64,000 nt of DNA. Origin: Demequina litoralis (GTDB lineage: Bacteria; Actinomycetota; Actinomycetes; Actinomycetales; Demequinaceae). Location: NCBI RefSeq assembly GCF_030418455.1, contig NZ_JAUHPW010000004.1, positions 62,001 through 126,000 of the forward strand, given 5' to 3'. Under the pieces are notes generated by a model. That model had not been told where the DNA came from and searched no databases. It saw only the letters and a list, made by a program, of their open reading frames with translations. Made by a program: the position numbers and the translations under genes. Below are positions 1 to 10,744 of this stretch, one piece after another; position 1 is the stretch's first letter; each line of letters starts with the position of its first letter.

Positions 1-517
1 GGTCGATCTCGAGGTGGTCCATGAGCGCGATCTCCGCGCGGGCCATGTCGCGCATCGTCACGTACGGGAAGCGCGAGCCCCACGGCCTGCCGTCCTCGGG
101 GTGCGGGCTTGCCGGGCCGGTCGAGCCCTGGCAGCCGCCGACGACGTTCGCGCAGACGATGAAGTGCTTGTCGGGGTCGATCGGCTTGCCGTGGCCGACC
201 ATCGCGTTCCACCAGCCGCCGGTGTGGTGGCCGGGCTCGGCCGGGCCGAAGACGTGGCTGTCGCCCGTGAGCGCGTGCGCGACATAGACGGCGTTGTCCT
301 TCGTGGGGGAGAGGGTGCCCCAGGTCTCGTAGGCGAGGACGACGTCGGGGAGGGTGCCGAGGGGGTCGGCTTCGAGAGGTAGGTCACCCAGCGCGAAGAA
401 GAGGCGGCGGCCCGGGTGCTCGCCCTCCCGCCACGCGGCGCTCGCGGGGATGGGCGCGCCGGGGCCGGGGCCCTGGTCCGCGGCGAGCGCGTCGGTCTCG
501 ATGCCGTCGTCATCCAT
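1..517 (-). CDS. metX: Homoserine O-acetyltransferase MetX, N-terminal part (cut by window edge)
   Basis: Transfers an acetyl group from acetyl-CoA to homoserine in cytoplasmic methionine synthesis. About 172 codons are visible, with no stop before the edge. The alpha/beta-hydrolase N-terminal half shows the family blocks LAYETWGTLS (residues 61-70), VAHALTGDSHV (79-89), GWW (101-103) and GGCQGSTGP (128-135), then FPYVTMRDM. The nucleophile serine and the His/Asp of the triad lie outside the window. The ATG at 517 is chosen because TACGCT (525-530) lies 7 nt upstream, so the mRNA is probably leaderless. Family identity is clear; acetyl versus succinyl specificity cannot be read from this part. 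Confidence 0.9.
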   Translation of the reverse strand, partial: MDDDGIETDALAADQGPGPGAPIPASAAWREGEHPGRRLFFALGDLPLEADPLGTLPDVVLAYETWGTLSPTKDNAVYVAHALTGDSHVFGPAEPGHHTGGWWNAMVGHGKPIDPDKHFIVCANVVGGCQGSTGPASPHPEDGRPWGSRFPYVTMRDMARAEIALMDHLEID

Positions 518-537
518 GGCGCTCAGCGTATTGGACG

Positions 538-547
538 GGACGATGCG
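538..547 (+). repeat. Dispersed decamer GGACGATGCG (first of 52 exact copies)
   Basis: First copy of a decamer found by eye 52 times. Plus-strand copies start at 538, 4018, 10075, 10816, 11068, 14411, 15389, 15756, 19380, 25240, 26126, 27748, 30542, 34811, 36625, 38455, 39924, 41603, 44054, 47146, 48202, 50229, 53660, 56148, 57209, 62982. Reverse-complement copies (CGCATCGTCC) start at 3068, 3175, 4690, 5763, 7182, 14474, 16434, 16798, 18367, 18657, 21004, 26426, 27788, 36290, 38837, 41666, 46264, 47116, 48185, 48363, 52885, 52918, 55036, 58656, 60604, 61926. About 21 are intergenic and 31 lie in genes. One-mismatch copies also occur, for example 19314, 22625, 30595, 45389, 56121 and 61897. 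Function unknown; an uptake-sequence or HIP1-like role is an inference. Confidence 0.9.
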
Positions 548-585
548 CGAGGGGCCGGGTGGCTCGGGGCGGGTGCGCGCTGCGG

Positions 586-1329
586 CTAGTCCGCGTACTC
601 GCGCAGGATCGCGCTGAAGTGGCCCGCGAGGTAAGTCTGGCCGGCGTCGTTCGGGTGGATCCCGTCGTCGCCGATGAGGCCCGCGCGGCCGTCGAACCAG
701 CCGGACTCGATGGGGTCGATGAAGACGACACGGGCCTCCATCGCGGCGGCCGCGACGGCGTCGCGCACCTCGATCAGCTCGTCCGGCACGGGCCATTCGG
801 GCGACGCGGGCCCGACGACGACGATGTTCGCTCCCGGAGCCTTCACCTCCGCGATGTCGACGGCTTCTGCTGCGGCGGCGGTGACGTCCTCTGGGCTGGC
901 GCCGACGTCGTTGATGGAGCCGAAGAACAGGACGAGGTCGGACTCCGGATCCACCTCGGCGGCGCGGGTGACGTAGGTCGACGGCTCGCCGTCCTGCTGC
1001 GCGGGTGTCACGTATCCGCTGCCGCCGACGTGGAAGGTGGTGATCGCGTAGTCGTCACCGAGCAGCGCGGGCCAGCGCGCCTCGCGGCCGGAGTCCATGT
1101 TCGAGCCCCCGGTGTAGGAGTCGCCGACCACGGAGACCACCGGAGGGATCGCCGGCGGGGGTGGAGTCCAGGTGCGTACCGGCGTGGGTTGACGGTCGTG
1201 CCAGACCCACGCGCCGGCGCCCGCGATGGCGAGGAGGATCAGGACGATGAAGCCCCACATGGGCATCCCGCCCCACTCGCGGGTCAGCCACGGCTGCCGC
1301 GTGTTGCGGACGCGCACGCGTGTGTCCAT
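586..1329 (-). CDS. Membrane-anchored SGNH/GDSL-type hydrolase
   Basis: 247 aa. One transmembrane segment (about residues 24-43) with a short basic N-terminus is followed by a proline-rich linker (55-62) and an exported SGNH esterase/lipase domain. The four blocks are visible: GDSYTGG with nucleophile Ser71, the oxyanion Gly in VGGSGY (101-106), GSIND with Asn140, and DDGIHP with Asp222/His225. Substrate unknown; such proteins often act on acyl groups of cell-envelope glycans or lipids. The ATG at 1329 is preferred over the longer frame because GGGGA lies just upstream and a TACATT -10 (1354-1359) fits a short leader. Confidence 0.8.
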   Translation of the reverse strand: MDTRVRVRNTRQPWLTREWGGMPMWGFIVLILLAIAGAGAWVWHDRQPTPVRTWTPPPPAIPPVVSVVGDSYTGGSNMDSGREARWPALLGDDYAITTFHVGGSGYVTPAQQDGEPSTYVTRAAEVDPESDLVLFFGSINDVGASPEDVTAAAAEAVDIAEVKAPGANIVVVGPASPEWPVPDELIEVRDAVAAAAMEARVVFIDPIESGWFDGRAGLIGDDGIHPNDAGQTYLAGHFSAILREYAD

Positions 1330-1490
1330 TTTGTCCCCATTCCCCCCGAGGTCAATGTACCGAGGACCGGGGCGTTCGGGGCCGGGAATCTCGCTCAAGG
1401 CGCCCGCTCCGCCCGCCGATATCCCGTACGGGTCCCCTGCGTCGCCGCTCGGCTCGCGCTCGCGCGCGTGAGAGATACGGCACAGGGGGC

Positions 1491-1519
1491 TTCACGTATG
1501 AACGGCGCCCGCCTAGTAT
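1491..1519 (+). promoter_or_regulatory. Likely promoter of the NlpC/P60 gene
   Basis: TTCACG (1491-1496), a 17-bp spacer and TAGTAT (1514-1519) match a sigma-70-type promoter, with transcription expected near 1526. The downstream gene then has a roughly 40-nt leader if it starts at 1566, or almost none if it starts at GTG 1530. Confidence 0.55.
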
Positions 1520-1565
1520 CGGTGCGGACGTGACTCGTGTGACAGATGTGACAAGGGTGGTGAAG

Positions 1566-2981
1566 GTGACGGCTGGGTTCAAGCGGGTGCTCGCGCTCGC
1601 GGCGATGTTCGCGCTGGCGAGCGTCGTCGTCGTGGCCGGGCCCACGCATCGTGCCCTCGCCGAGGACTACCCCGGCCAGGCCGAGATCGACGAGGCCCGC
1701 AAGGCCGCCAACGACCTCGCCGCCGGCATCGACGAGCTCGACAACGCGATCGTCGCCCTCGGCGAGGCCCGCGAGAAGGCCACCGCCAACGCGCTGCTCG
1801 CCGGCGAGGACTACATCCAGGCCCAGGAGGCCTCGGACGCCGCGCAGGACACCCTCGAGGCCGCGAACAAGCGCGCCCGCCAGGCCGAGAAGGAGCTCGC
1901 CGAGGCCCGCGAGAACCTCGCGTCCGTCGCCCAGGCCGCCTACCGCGACTCCGGCTCGATGAGCCAGATCGGCGCGGTCGTGGGCGCCGACACCGTCGAC
2001 GAGGTCATCGCCCGCTCCGAGGCCTTCGCCCGCGGCTCCGACGAGGCCGACATGTGGGTCCAGCGCGTCAAGGCCGCCGAGCTCGTCGCCTCGACGATGC
2101 GCTCGTACGCGGACGATGCGGCGACCGAGGCCGCGGAGGCCGCCGCCGAGGCGCAGGCCAAGTACGCGGAGGCGCAGGACGCGCAGGCGCACGCGGAGGA
2201 GGCCGTCGCGATCGCGAACGAGACCCGCGCCGACGCCGTCACCCGCCTCGCCGAGCTCCGCGGGGTCACGATCGCCCTCGAGGAGGAGCGCCAGGCAGGG
2301 CTCGAGGCCGAGCGCCAGGCCGCCGCGCAGGCCGAGGCCGAGGCCCGCCAGAAGGCCGCCGAGGAGGCCGCGAAGGCCGAGGAGGAGGCGTCGCGCCCGC
2401 GGCCGACCTCGACGCCGACCAAGACCTCCACGCCGAAGCCGAGCGCGACCAAGACGTCGACGCCCAAGCCGACGGCCACCAAGACCTCCGAGCCGGAGGA
2501 GACGAAGACCTCCGAGCCCGAGCCCACGACCACCACGTCGACCCCGAAGCCGACCACCACCTCGACCCCCAAGCCCGAGCAGCCCGGCACCAGCTGGAAC
2601 TCGACCGCGGCACAGGGCAAGAAGGCGGCGGAGTACTCGCAGACGCTCATCGGCGCGGAGTACCTGCTGGGCGGCTCGGGCCCCAAGTACGACTGCTCGG
2701 GCGTCACGTCGGTGTCGTGGCTCGAGGCGGGGCAGTGGATCACGCGCTCGTCGCGCACCCAGTACCAGGCGACCACGCACCTGTCCTACTCGCAGATCCG
2801 CGAGGGCGACCTCGTCTTCTACGCGACCGACACCTCGGACCCGTCGACGATCTACCACGTGGCGATCTACATCGGGAACGGCCAGGTCATGGAGGCGGTC
2901 AACTACTCCAAGCCCGCCGGCGTCCGCGGCCTCTACGCGTGGATGACGTCGAACATGATGCCGTTCATCGGCCGCCCCTGA
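1566..2981 (+). CDS. Secreted NlpC/P60 peptidoglycan hydrolase with coiled-coil N-terminus
   Basis: 471 aa, probably a D,L-endopeptidase that cuts peptide stems of peptidoglycan outside the cell. A signal peptide (1-32, ending near HRALA) is followed by a long Ala/Glu-rich coiled coil (about 36-270), a Thr/Pro/Lys/Glu linker with repeated STPKP units (275-345) and a C-terminal NlpC/P60 domain with catalytic Cys377 (YDCSG) and His431 (YHVAIYIG). The coiled-coil plus NlpC layout resembles RipA or PcsB-type division hydrolases, whose coiled coil usually restrains the catalytic domain. GTG 1566 is chosen because AAGGG (1553-1557) lies 8 nt upstream and the signal peptide starts cleanly; GTG 1530 is the alternative. 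Confidence 0.85.
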   Translation: MTAGFKRVLALAAMFALASVVVVAGPTHRALAEDYPGQAEIDEARKAANDLAAGIDELDNAIVALGEAREKATANALLAGEDYIQAQEASDAAQDTLEAANKRARQAEKELAEARENLASVAQAAYRDSGSMSQIGAVVGADTVDEVIARSEAFARGSDEADMWVQRVKAAELVASTMRSYADDAATEAAEAAAEAQAKYAEAQDAQAHAEEAVAIANETRADAVTRLAELRGVTIALEEERQAGLEAERQAAAQAEAEARQKAAEEAAKAEEEASRPRPTSTPTKTSTPKPSATKTSTPKPTATKTSEPEETKTSEPEPTTTTSTPKPTTTSTPKPEQPGTSWNSTAAQGKKAAEYSQTLIGAEYLLGGSGPKYDCSGVTSVSWLEAGQWITRSSRTQYQATTHLSYSQIREGDLVFYATDTSDPSTIYHVAIYIGNGQVMEAVNYSKPAGVRGLYAWMTSNMMPFIGRP

Positions 2982-3045
2982 GGCGGCGGCACCCGGGTCG
3001 CCCGCCGGCGCGCGTCGTGTTCTGTCTCGCGTGTATCCGCGGGAG

Positions 3046-3184
3046 CTGAAATAGCACCAGCGCTCCGCGCATCGTCCCTGGAAAGAGGACTGCGAATCGT
3101 GCGATCGCTCGGCTGTTTGAGGAAATCCTGAAATAGCGAAACGCGACGATGAGTGTCGCGCGGATCGGAACCCGCGCATCGTCC
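3046..3184. repeat. Intergenic tract with CTGAAATAGC direct repeat and two decamers
   Basis: The 269-bp gap between convergent nlpC/p60 and ppa holds CTGAAATAGC twice (3046-3055, 3128-3137), each followed by a CGCATCGTCC decamer (3068, 3175) in the same orientation. The tract is less GC-rich than its surroundings. No reading frame with coding character was seen. Confidence 0.5.
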
Positions 3185-3211
3185 CGTCCCGGCGCGGGGG
3201 ACATGCAGAAA

Positions 3212-3237
3212 GGGCCGGAGCCCCTCGGCTCCGGCCC
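3212..3237 (-). terminator. Rho-independent terminator of ppa
   Basis: An 11-bp perfect stem of GGGCCGGAGCC with its complement and a 4-nt loop, followed on the minus strand by TTTCT. It lies 14 nt after the ppa stop codon. Confidence 0.8.
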
Positions 3238-3250
3238 CTCCCAGGAAGAC

Positions 3251-3775
3251 TCAGTGGCTGCTCGGCGGGAGCAGCGGGTTCATGTTCGCGAACGGCGTGC
3301 CCTTGGCGCGCTCGAACGACGTGCGGATCTCGTCCTCGGCCTCCTCGCGCGACACCCAGTGCGCGCCCTCGACCGACTTGCCGGGCTCCAGGTCCTTGTA
3401 GACCTCGAAGAAGTGCTGGACCTCGAGGCGGTGGAAGTCCGACACGTCGGTCAGCTCCTGGCGCCACGTCTGACGCTGGTCGCCCACGGGCACGCACAGC
3501 ACCTTGTCGTCGCCGCCGGCCTCGTCGCGCATGCGGAACATGCCGAGCGCGCGGCAGCGGATCTGGCAGCCGGGGAACGTCGGCTCCTCGAGCAGCACGA
3601 GCGCGTCCAGCGGGTCGCCGTCCTCACCGAGCGTGCCGTCGATGAAGCCGTAGTCGTCCGGGTAGCGCGTCGAGGTGAAGAGCATGCGGTCGAGCACGAT
3701 GCGGCCGGTGTGGTGATCCACCTCGTACTTGTTGCGCGAGCCCTTGGGGATCTCGATGGTGACGTCGAATTCCAT
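3251..3775 (-). CDS. ppa: Inorganic pyrophosphatase
   Basis: 174 aa, the usual length of a family I bacterial enzyme that hydrolyses pyrophosphate in the cytoplasm and pulls biosynthetic reactions forward. The metal-binding signature DGDPLDALV and the substrate residues in [11 protein letters not shown] and YPDDYGFI are present. The ATG at 3775 is fixed by an AAAGGA ribosome-binding site 8 nt upstream. It is divergent from the D-alanyl-D-alanine carboxypeptidase gene, with only 72 bp between their starts, an arrangement often seen in actinobacteria. Confidence 0.95.
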   Translation of the reverse strand: MEFDVTIEIPKGSRNKYEVDHHTGRIVLDRMLFTSTRYPDDYGFIDGTLGEDGDPLDALVLLEEPTFPGCQIRCRALGMFRMRDEAGGDDKVLCVPVGDQRQTWRQELTDVSDFHRLEVQHFFEVYKDLEPGKSVEGAHWVSREEAEDEIRTSFERAKGTPFANMNPLLPPSSH

Positions 3776-3847
3776 TCCTGGCGTCCTTTGGGGTCTGATG
3801 AGCCTGGTGAGTTCGGTACTAGTGTGGCCCATGTTCGGAGGTCGTGG

Positions 3848-5269
3848 GTGCGAAGAATCATCGCAGGCGTGAGCGTCGGCGTGCTGGCGCTCGCCGGCGG
3901 CTACCTCTATCTCGACGCTCAGGACGTGGTCCCGGGCTTCCTCACGGCCGAGCCGGCCGACGTCCCGCAGGCCCCCTTCATCACCCAGGCGCCCGTCGTC
4001 GCGGCCTCGCCGGGGGTGGACGATGCGGCTTCTAGTTTGTCGGCGGACGCGCCTCGGCCGTCGGTCTCCGAGGTTCAAGAACTCGCGGAGGCGCTGCGGG
4101 CCGACGACCGCACGGGGACGTCGACCAACGTGTCGATCGTCGACTACCTCGACGGCACCGTCTACGCCGACGTCTCCGCCGCCGACCCCCAGGTGCCCGC
4201 CTCCACCACGAAGCTCGTCACGGCGATCGCGGCGGTGTCCGAGCTCGGCGTCGACTTCACCACGCAGACCACCGTCACGTGGGACCGCTCCACCCGGACC
4301 CTCACCCTCGTCGCGGGCGGCGACTCCATGCTCGCCGCCGACGAGGGCCACCACGGCGACGTCGAGGATGCCGAGGACGCCGCCGAGGGTTGGGCCGGGC
4401 TCGGCGACCTCGCGGACCAGGTGCTGTCCTTCCTTGGAGAGGACGGGCGCGCCCTCAAGGTCCGCGTCGACGACTCCGACTTCCCCGGTCCCGCCTGGCC
4501 CAAGGAATGGCCCGAGTACGCCTTCACCATGGGATACGCGGCCCCCGTGACCGGCCTCGCGGTCCGCGGCGGCCGCCTCACCGAGGGCAACTACGTCGCC
4601 CGGGCCTCCGATCCCTCCCTCCACGCCGGCGAGCTCTTCGTCGAGGCCCTCGAGGCGCGCGGGCTGCGCGTCCAGGGAGAGGTGAGCCACGCATCGTCCA
4701 CCGCGAAGGCCGTGGAGGTGGCGTCGGTGGACTCGGCGCCGCTGTCCGAGGTCGCGCGCCACCTGCTATCGGTGTCCGACAACACGGTCGCCGAGCAGGT
4801 GGCGCGGGTGCTCGCGCTCGAGTCGGGCTACAGGGCGACGCCGGCGGGGGAGGCGAAGGCGGTCGCCGCGGCGCTCTCGGATCTGGGCGTGACCACAGCC
4901 GGCCTCGAGCTGTACGACGGCGCCGGCTTCTCCGACCGCAACCAGATCTCCCCGGCGACCATGACGAGCGCGCTGCTCGCCGCCAAGGACGAGCCGTCGC
5001 TGTCGGGGCTCCTCGACTGGCTGCCGCTCGCGGGCCTCGAGGGCACGGTCGAGACCAGGTACGACGGCCTGCCGCCCGCCGGCTACTGGCGCGCGAAGAC
5101 CGGCTCGCTCACGGGCGTCACCGCGATCGCAGGCGTGCTCGTCACCGCGGACGGTCGGCCGCTGGCCGTCGCGCTGCTCGCCGACGGCATGCCGTACGGG
5201 CAGGCGAACCCCATGGCCGCGTTCGACGACCTCCTCGGCGCGCTGGCAGAATGCGGTTGTGAGGGATGA
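3848..5269 (+). CDS. dacB: D-alanyl-D-alanine carboxypeptidase/endopeptidase, PBP4 (S13) family
   Basis: 473 aa, an exported penicillin-binding protein that trims terminal D-Ala or opens cross-links in peptidoglycan. An N-terminal hydrophobic segment (residues 3-20) acts as signal or anchor. The three active-site motifs are seen: STTK (Ser119, Lys122), SDN (310-312) and KTG (417-419), with the large insertion between the first two that marks class C PBPs. GTG 3848 is chosen because GGAGG (3837-3841) lies 6 nt before it. Two decamer repeats lie inside (4018, 4690). The end overlaps tilS by 11 nt, so the two are translationally linked. Confidence 0.92.
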   Translation: MRRIIAGVSVGVLALAGGYLYLDAQDVVPGFLTAEPADVPQAPFITQAPVVAASPGVDDAASSLSADAPRPSVSEVQELAEALRADDRTGTSTNVSIVDYLDGTVYADVSAADPQVPASTTKLVTAIAAVSELGVDFTTQTTVTWDRSTRTLTLVAGGDSMLAADEGHHGDVEDAEDAAEGWAGLGDLADQVLSFLGEDGRALKVRVDDSDFPGPAWPKEWPEYAFTMGYAAPVTGLAVRGGRLTEGNYVARASDPSLHAGELFVEALEARGLRVQGEVSHASSTAKAVEVASVDSAPLSEVARHLLSVSDNTVAEQVARVLALESGYRATPAGEAKAVAAALSDLGVTTAGLELYDGAGFSDRNQISPATMTSALLAAKDEPSLSGLLDWLPLAGLEGTVETRYDGLPPAGYWRAKTGSLTGVTAIAGVLVTADGRPLAVALLADGMPYGQANPMAAFDDLLGALAECGCEG

Positions 5270-6293
5270 GGGCAATCCGTTGACGGGACCTCATCCCGCC
5301 GTAGCCGCGTGCCGGGTGGCCGTGCGCGACGCCCTCGGGGATCTCGAGCTCGGCACCCGCGTCTGGGTGGCCGTCTCCGGCGGGCCCGACTCGCTGGCCC
5401 TCGCCGCCGCCGTCGCCTTCGTCGCCCGCAAGCAGGGCCTGTTCGCCGGCGCGATCATCGTCGACCACGGGCTGCAGCCCGACTCCGCCGTCGTCGCCGA
5501 GCGCGCCGCGCACGAGGTCCGGCGTGCGGGCATCCACACCGTCTTCGTCGAGAAGGTGACCGTGGGCCGCGCGGGCGGCATGGAGGCCGCGGCACGCGAC
5601 GCCCGCTACGCCGCCCTCGAGGCGCGCATCGACGCCGAGGGTGGGCTCGCGCCCCTGCTGCTCACCGGCCATACGATGGACGACCAGGCCGAGACCGTCC
5701 TGCTCGCCCTCGCGCGGGGGAGCGGCGCACGGGCGTTGTCGGGCATCCCCGCCCGGCGCGGGCGCATCGTCCGGCCGTTCCTCAACGTGCGACGCAAGGA
5801 CACCCTCGCCGCGTGCCAGGCCCTGGAGCTGGACCCGTGGCACGACCCGACCAACTACACCGAGGACGGGCCGCGGCGGTCGGCGCTGCGGACGAAGGTG
5901 ATGCCGTCGTTGGTGGAGGTGCTGGGGCCGGGCGTGGTGTCGGGGCTGGCACGGTCGGCGGCGCTGCTGCAGGCCGACGCCGACGAGCTCGATCGCCAGG
6001 CCCGTTCCGCGATGGGCGGCTCCGCGTCGACGGTGCGCAGCGACGAGTGGCGCTGCGACATGCTTGCCGCCCTGCCCGACGCGATCCGCACCCGCATGCT
6101 CAAGATGCTCGCCGAGAACCGCGGCGCCGCTCCCATGACGGCGACGCACGTCGCGGCCCTCGATTCGCTCGTCACGGCGTGGAAGGGCCAGGGCGCGATC
6201 TCGCTCCCGGGCGGCTACGAGGCCCGGCGCGAATATGGCAGGCTGGTCATCAGCCACCCGGATGCCCCGAACACTGAGGAGAGGCCAGCGTGA
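5259..6293 (+). CDS. tilS: tRNA(Ile)-lysidine synthetase
   Basis: 344 aa. Modifies C34 of the minor tRNA-Ile to lysidine using ATP and lysine, changing its codon from AUG to AUA. The ATP-pyrophosphatase loop SGGPDS is at residues 40-45, followed by the N-type domain with the TGHTMDDQAET block near 130. Its length suits the short C-terminal region of actinobacterial TilS. GTG 5259 overlaps the end of dacB; TTG 5280 is a possible later start. Its stop overlaps the hpt start by 4 nt (GTGA). The dacB-tilS-hpt-ftsH-folE order is conserved in Micrococcales. Confidence 0.93.
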   Translation: MRDEGNPLTGPHPAVAACRVAVRDALGDLELGTRVWVAVSGGPDSLALAAAVAFVARKQGLFAGAIIVDHGLQPDSAVVAERAAHEVRRAGIHTVFVEKVTVGRAGGMEAAARDARYAALEARIDAEGGLAPLLLTGHTMDDQAETVLLALARGSGARALSGIPARRGRIVRPFLNVRRKDTLAACQALELDPWHDPTNYTEDGPRRSALRTKVMPSLVEVLGPGVVSGLARSAALLQADADELDRQARSAMGGSASTVRSDEWRCDMLAALPDAIRTRMLKMLAENRGAAPMTATHVAALDSLVTAWKGQGAISLPGGYEARREYGRLVISHPDAPNTEERPA

Positions 6294-6844
6294 GCTTCCA
6301 GTACGACATGAGCGACTTCTCCGAGGTGCTCGTCTCCGAGAACTCGATCGGGCGCAAGCTCGACGAGATGGCGGAGGCCATCCGCCGCGACTACGAGGGA
6401 CAGGACCTGCTGCTCGTGGGCGTCCTCAAGGGTGCGGTCATGGTGATGGCGGACCTCGCGCGCCGCATGCCGCCGCACGTCCAGATGGACTGGATGGCTG
6501 TCTCTTCTTATGGGAGTGGGACGAAGTCGTCGGGTGTGGTGCGGATCCTCAAGGACCTCGACGCCGACCTCACCGGCCGTCACGTGCTGATCGTCGAGGA
6601 CATCATCGACACCGGCGTGACCCTGTCGTGGCTGCTGGGCAACCTGCGCACCCGCGGCGCGGCCTCGGTCGAGGTGGCGGCGCTGCTGCGCAAGCCCAAG
6701 GCCGCGGTGGTCGAGGTGCCGTGCAAGTACGTCGGCTTCGACATCCCGCCGGACTTCGTGGTCGGCTACGGCCTCGACTTCGCAGAGAACTACCGCACGC
6801 TCCCGTTCGTGGCAGTGCTCAAGCCCGAGGTCTACGAGAAGTAG
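6290..6844 (+). CDS. hpt: Hypoxanthine phosphoribosyltransferase
   Basis: 184 aa. Salvages hypoxanthine (and usually guanine) to the nucleoside monophosphate with PRPP in the cytoplasm. The PRPP loop VEDIIDTG is at residues 102-109, the LKGAVMVMADL block near 47-57 and the flexible SSYGSGTKSSG loop at 72-82. GTG 6290 overlaps the tilS stop, so translation is coupled. A family A repeat begins 13 nt after the stop and may end the operon. Confidence 0.95.
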   Translation: MSFQYDMSDFSEVLVSENSIGRKLDEMAEAIRRDYEGQDLLLVGVLKGAVMVMADLARRMPPHVQMDWMAVSSYGSGTKSSGVVRILKDLDADLTGRHVLIVEDIIDTGVTLSWLLGNLRTRGAASVEVAALLRKPKAAVVEVPCKYVGFDIPPDFVVGYGLDFAENYRTLPFVAVLKPEVYEK

Positions 6845-6857
6845 CCCCGCCCTGCGA

Positions 6858-6964
6858 GCGCCCATCCACGCAGGTGAGTCACTCTCCCACCGGGGCTCGG
6901 GCGTGTCGCGGTACGGAGGCGCCTCAGCGCGGCTGTGGCGCGTGGTCGGTGTGGAGGGGTAATC
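6858..6964. repeat. Family A intergenic repeat, copy A1
   Basis: Begins CATCCACGC and has a second half-site CACTCTCCCAC about 24 nt later; ends with GTGTGGAGGGGT in inverted orientation. It is the most diverged full copy. It starts 13 nt after the hpt stop codon. Confidence 0.65.
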
Positions 6965-7073
6965 GGCGCCGGTCGGCGAGGGTGATGTCCCCGCACCGTC
7001 GGTGGGCTCGCGCCTATCCCCGGGTGCTCTGATCGGGCTTCCGGCTGAGGTCCCGAGGCGCGATCGTCGGGCC

Positions 7074-7901
7074 ATGGATCCCGTCACTGCGCTGAACTCG
7101 CTCGGCCGCGCCGCGCGGCTGGGAGAGCTGAAGGAAGCAGGCGTCGCGAGCCGGGCGCTCGGACGAGCGGTGGCCACCCAGCGCATCGTCCGCCCTCTGT
7201 ACGGATGCTACGCGCTGCCCAACGCCACGCGCGCCGACATCCTGCGCGCCGCCTACAGGGCCGAGCTGTGCTGCACCAGCCTGTGCGAGGCGCTCAAGCT
7301 GCCGGTGATCGAGCGTGACGGCGCGATCCACCTGGTGGTCCCGCGCGACCGTGGGCGGCGGGTCGACGACCGCCGCCCGCGGAAAGGCGTGGTGCTGCAC
7401 CGCCACGGCGAGGAGGTCGTGTCCGATGAGGCGCGCGTCGCGGTCGCGCTCGACATGCTCGGGGTCTGTGCGGACCGGATGCAGCAGCTCGTGGCGATCG
7501 ACGCGGCGCTCAACCAGCGGCTCATGACCATCGGTGATCTGGCGGCGTTCGAGATCACGGACGAGGCGCGCCTGCAGTGGCTCCGCGACCACGCCGACCC
7601 CGCGGCCGATTCGTTGCTCGAGACGATCACCCGCGTCGGCCTGGTCGACGAGGGATGGCGCGTCCGGTCGCAGGTGCCCATCGCCGATGCGGGCCGCGTC
7701 GACCTCCTCGTCGAGGACAAGGTCGTGGTCCAGACCGACGGTCGCGAGCATCATGACAACCCGGTCGCGTTCGTCGAGGACCGCCGCAGGGATCGCGCAT
7801 GCGTCGCGGCCGGGTACCGGGTGCTGCGCTTCACCTACGACGACGTGATGAGCGCGATGCCGCGCGTGATCCGCGACGTACGCGCCGCGCTCGCCTATTG
7901 A
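7074..7901 (+). CDS. DUF559 (VSR-like nuclease fold) protein
   Basis: 275 aa. The C-terminal part (about 195-275) has the DUF559 pattern of a very-short-patch-repair-like endonuclease fold: [21 protein letters not shown], then [17 protein letters not shown]. The N-terminal half resembles the winged-helix region often fused to it and related to AbiEi-type antitoxins. These proteins are numerous in actinobacteria and their role is unproven; a transcription-factor-like or nuclease function are both possible. ATG 7074 fits the start of similar proteins; there is no strong ribosome-binding site. One decamer lies at 7182. Confidence 0.75.
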   Translation: MDPVTALNSLGRAARLGELKEAGVASRALGRAVATQRIVRPLYGCYALPNATRADILRAAYRAELCCTSLCEALKLPVIERDGAIHLVVPRDRGRRVDDRRPRKGVVLHRHGEEVVSDEARVAVALDMLGVCADRMQQLVAIDAALNQRLMTIGDLAAFEITDEARLQWLRDHADPAADSLLETITRVGLVDEGWRVRSQVPIADAGRVDLLVEDKVVVQTDGREHHDNPVAFVEDRRRDRACVAAGYRVLRFTYDDVMSAMPRVIRDVRAALAY

Positions 7902-8000
7902 CCGCTCCTGCAAGTGGTGCGGTGGCTGGCCCACGCGGCCGTGCCCGTGGAGCCCAGATCTGGACCGTTGGGGCGCGACTCGCCGACGACACGCCCGAAT

Positions 8001-8042
8001 GCTGGTGGGGGAGTGCCTCACCTGCGTGGATAGGTAACCACG
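8001..8042. repeat. Family A repeat, single-arm copy A2
   Basis: Only one end of the family A element is present: GGGGGAGTGCC followed by GCGTGGATAGGT. Its reverse complement closely matches the left end of copy A4. No opposite arm was found in 7902-8000, so it may be a remnant. Confidence 0.6.
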
Positions 8043-8088
8043 TGGATACGTGCCCGCTATCAGGAGGGAAACGCCCTGAGCGAAACCT

Positions 8089-8118
8089 TTACCTCCTGTC
8101 AGACCCAGCGCGTAGAGT
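8089..8118 (+). promoter_or_regulatory. Likely ftsH promoter
   Basis: TTACCT (8089-8094), an 18-bp spacer and TAGAGT (8113-8118). The start codon is 10 nt after the -10 box, so the leader would be only a few nucleotides. Confidence 0.5.
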
Positions 8119-8128
8119 CGACCACACG

Positions 8129-10165
<2,037 letters not shown>

Positions 10166-10167
10166 CC

Positions 10168-10734
10168 GTGACCGTAGACAAGCCCCGCATCGAGGCGGCG
10201 GTGAGGGAGATCCTCGCCGCCGTCGGCGAGGACCCCGACCGCGACGGCCTCAAGGACACCCCCAGCCGGGTGGCCCGCGCCTACGAGGAGTTCTTCAAGG
10301 GGCTCCACCAGGACCCCGCGGACGTGCTGAGCGCCGTCTTCGAGCTCGGCCACGAGGAGATGATCCTCGTCAAGGACATCGAGCTGTACTCGATGTGCGA
10401 GCACCACCTCGTGCCCTTCCACGGCGTCGCGCACGTCGGCTACATCCCCGGCCCCGACGGCCGCATCACGGGCCTGTCGAAGCTCGCACGCCTCGTCGAC
10501 GTCTTCGCCAAGCGCCCGCAGGTGCAGGAGCGTCTCACCACGCAGATCGCCGATGCGCTGGTCGACGAGCTCGGCGCCCGCGGCGTCATCGTCGTCGTCG
10601 AGGCCGAGCACCTCTGCATGTCCATGCGCGGCATCCGCAAGCCAGGCTCGCGCACCGTCACCTCCGCCGTCCGCGGCATCATGCGCGACGTCGCGACCCG
10701 CGCGGAGGCCATGAGCCTCATCGCCGTCAAGTAG
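10168..10734 (+). CDS. folE: GTP cyclohydrolase I
   Basis: 188 aa. Converts GTP to 7,8-dihydroneopterin triphosphate, the first step of folate synthesis. The zinc ligands Cys77, His80 and Cys150 are present in [10 protein letters not shown] and EHLCMSMRG. Length is typical of the type IA enzyme. GTG 10168 is used because AAGGA (10154-10158), inside the end of ftsH, lies 9 nt upstream. The gap to ftsH is 2 nt, and the folP ribosome-binding site begins at its stop codon. Confidence 0.95.
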   Translation: MTVDKPRIEAAVREILAAVGEDPDRDGLKDTPSRVARAYEEFFKGLHQDPADVLSAVFELGHEEMILVKDIELYSMCEHHLVPFHGVAHVGYIPGPDGRITGLSKLARLVDVFAKRPQVQERLTTQIADALVDELGARGVIVVVEAEHLCMSMRGIRKPGSRTVTSAVRGIMRDVATRAEAMSLIAVK

Positions 10735-10744
10735 GGGAGGCGAC

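Noticed and set aside
1395-3497. A 700-codon reverse-strand open frame over the NlpC/P60 gene
   Set aside because: Its product is a low-complexity Arg/Gly/Leu string. It is the mirror of a high-GC gene with a signal peptide and a clear NlpC/P60 domain on the other strand.
7074-7901. The DUF559 protein as part of a restriction or abortive-infection system
   Set aside because: No methyltransferase, toxin partner or other defence gene is adjacent, and the family is scattered singly in many actinobacteria.
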